Both the position numbers and the translations under genes were made by a program. 33,301 nucleotides of DNA from Tanticharoenia sakaeratensis NBRC 103193 (GTDB taxonomy: Bacteria > Pseudomonadota > Alphaproteobacteria > Acetobacterales > Acetobacteraceae). Below are positions 33,007 through 33,301 of the stretch, one piece after another; the stretch's first letter is position 1; every line of letters begins with the position of its first letter. A model generated the notes under the pieces. It searched no databases. It had not been told where the DNA came from and was given only the letters and a program-made list of their open reading frames with translations. Location of the stretch: NCBI RefSeq assembly GCF_000963885.1, contig NZ_BALE01000033.1, positions 1 to 33,301 of the forward strand, written 5' to 3'.

Positions 33007-33301
33007 AAAGTGTTTCGAGTTATTCTGGGCGCCCAGCTTGCGAGAGAAATTGAGGATATATTTTTAAAACACGCAAGTAAAAGAACAATATAACAAAGCG
33101 AGTAACACGCTTTCTTTGGGTTGATTCCACTCGGCGCCGAGTCGGGCAAATAAGAGTTGCGACGATCAACACAACAATATCTATGCCTGACTCATCAGGA
33201 ATAGCTGCGACCCGCAGCAAGCTGATCTTTGGGCCAGAAAGCGCCGCCGGAACGGTTATACCAAAGGGCATAGCTGCTGACTCGTTGGTGATGTGACACT
33301 T
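33007..33301. other. AT-rich stretch without a clear gene
   Basis: 295 bases after the regulator, clearly more AT-rich than the rest, up to the window edge. A minus-strand frame of 83 codons (33020-33271) has no family features or good ribosome-binding site and is not called. It holds a 14-bp perfect palindrome ACTCGGCGCCGAGT (33129-33142). It may be an intergenic region or the start of a further element. Confidence 0.5.

Noticed and set aside
33020-33271. Minus-strand frame of 83 codons at the right edge
   Set aside because: No family features and no convincing ribosome-binding site; left as non-coding for now.

Overview
The window looks like the chromosome of a GC-rich alphaproteobacterium, most likely an acetic acid bacterium (Acetobacteraceae). 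This rests on the gene content and the look of the proteins (CnoX-type thioredoxin next to a LON-domain protein and a Trm112-like protein, ccmA/ccmB divergent from acnA, a mannitol-type dehydrogenase, a TonB receptor); the genus cannot be fixed without a search.

Positions 1 to about 8,090 are one end of a prophage or prophage remnant that abuts the 3' end of a tRNA-Gly(GCC) gene (8093-8167, minus strand), a classic integration site. No integrase is visible, so the other end lies outside the window. The phage part carries, left to right: a membrane/coiled-coil protein cut by the window edge, a lysozyme-like lysis protein, a tailspike-type beta-helix protein, a small tail-associated protein, a holin-like protein, an AT-rich island with a HEPN-like gene (candidate antiphage or toxin moron), a small helical protein, a Tat-type lipoprotein, a permuted NlpC/P60-like protein, a papain-fold protein, a DNA methyltransferase-like protein, a winged-helix protein and a possible small zinc-ribbon protein. 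Several micro-ORFs (23 to 44 codons) are wedged between these genes with ATGA or TGATG overlaps.

From 8,170 to 33,300 the sequence is ordinary chromosome. First come cnoX, a LON-domain protein and a Trm112-like protein (plus strand). These converge on an ade-mgtC pair (minus). Then comes the most unusual gene of the window (12986-17554, minus): a 1,522-residue protein made of a right-handed beta-helix array with a superrepeat of about 95 residues, fused to two CbxX/CfxQ-type AAA+ ATPase domains. It is followed by ccmB and ccmA (minus), then divergently acnA, an amino-acid ABC transporter pair (ATPase, and a substrate-binding/permease fusion), a soluble PAS-PAS chemoreceptor-like protein, a mannitol-type long-chain dehydrogenase, a HAD phosphatase (minus), an NCS1 nucleobase-type permease with a probable CTG start, and a TonB-dependent receptor divergent from a GntR/FCD regulator. 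The last pair shares two copies of the palindrome TTATCGATAA.

Best candidates for an undescribed system are the beta-helix/double-AAA+ protein, the HEPN-like moron with the coupled micro-ORFs in the prophage, and the GntR/TonB operator pair. All functional names are from motif reading only; no database search was made.
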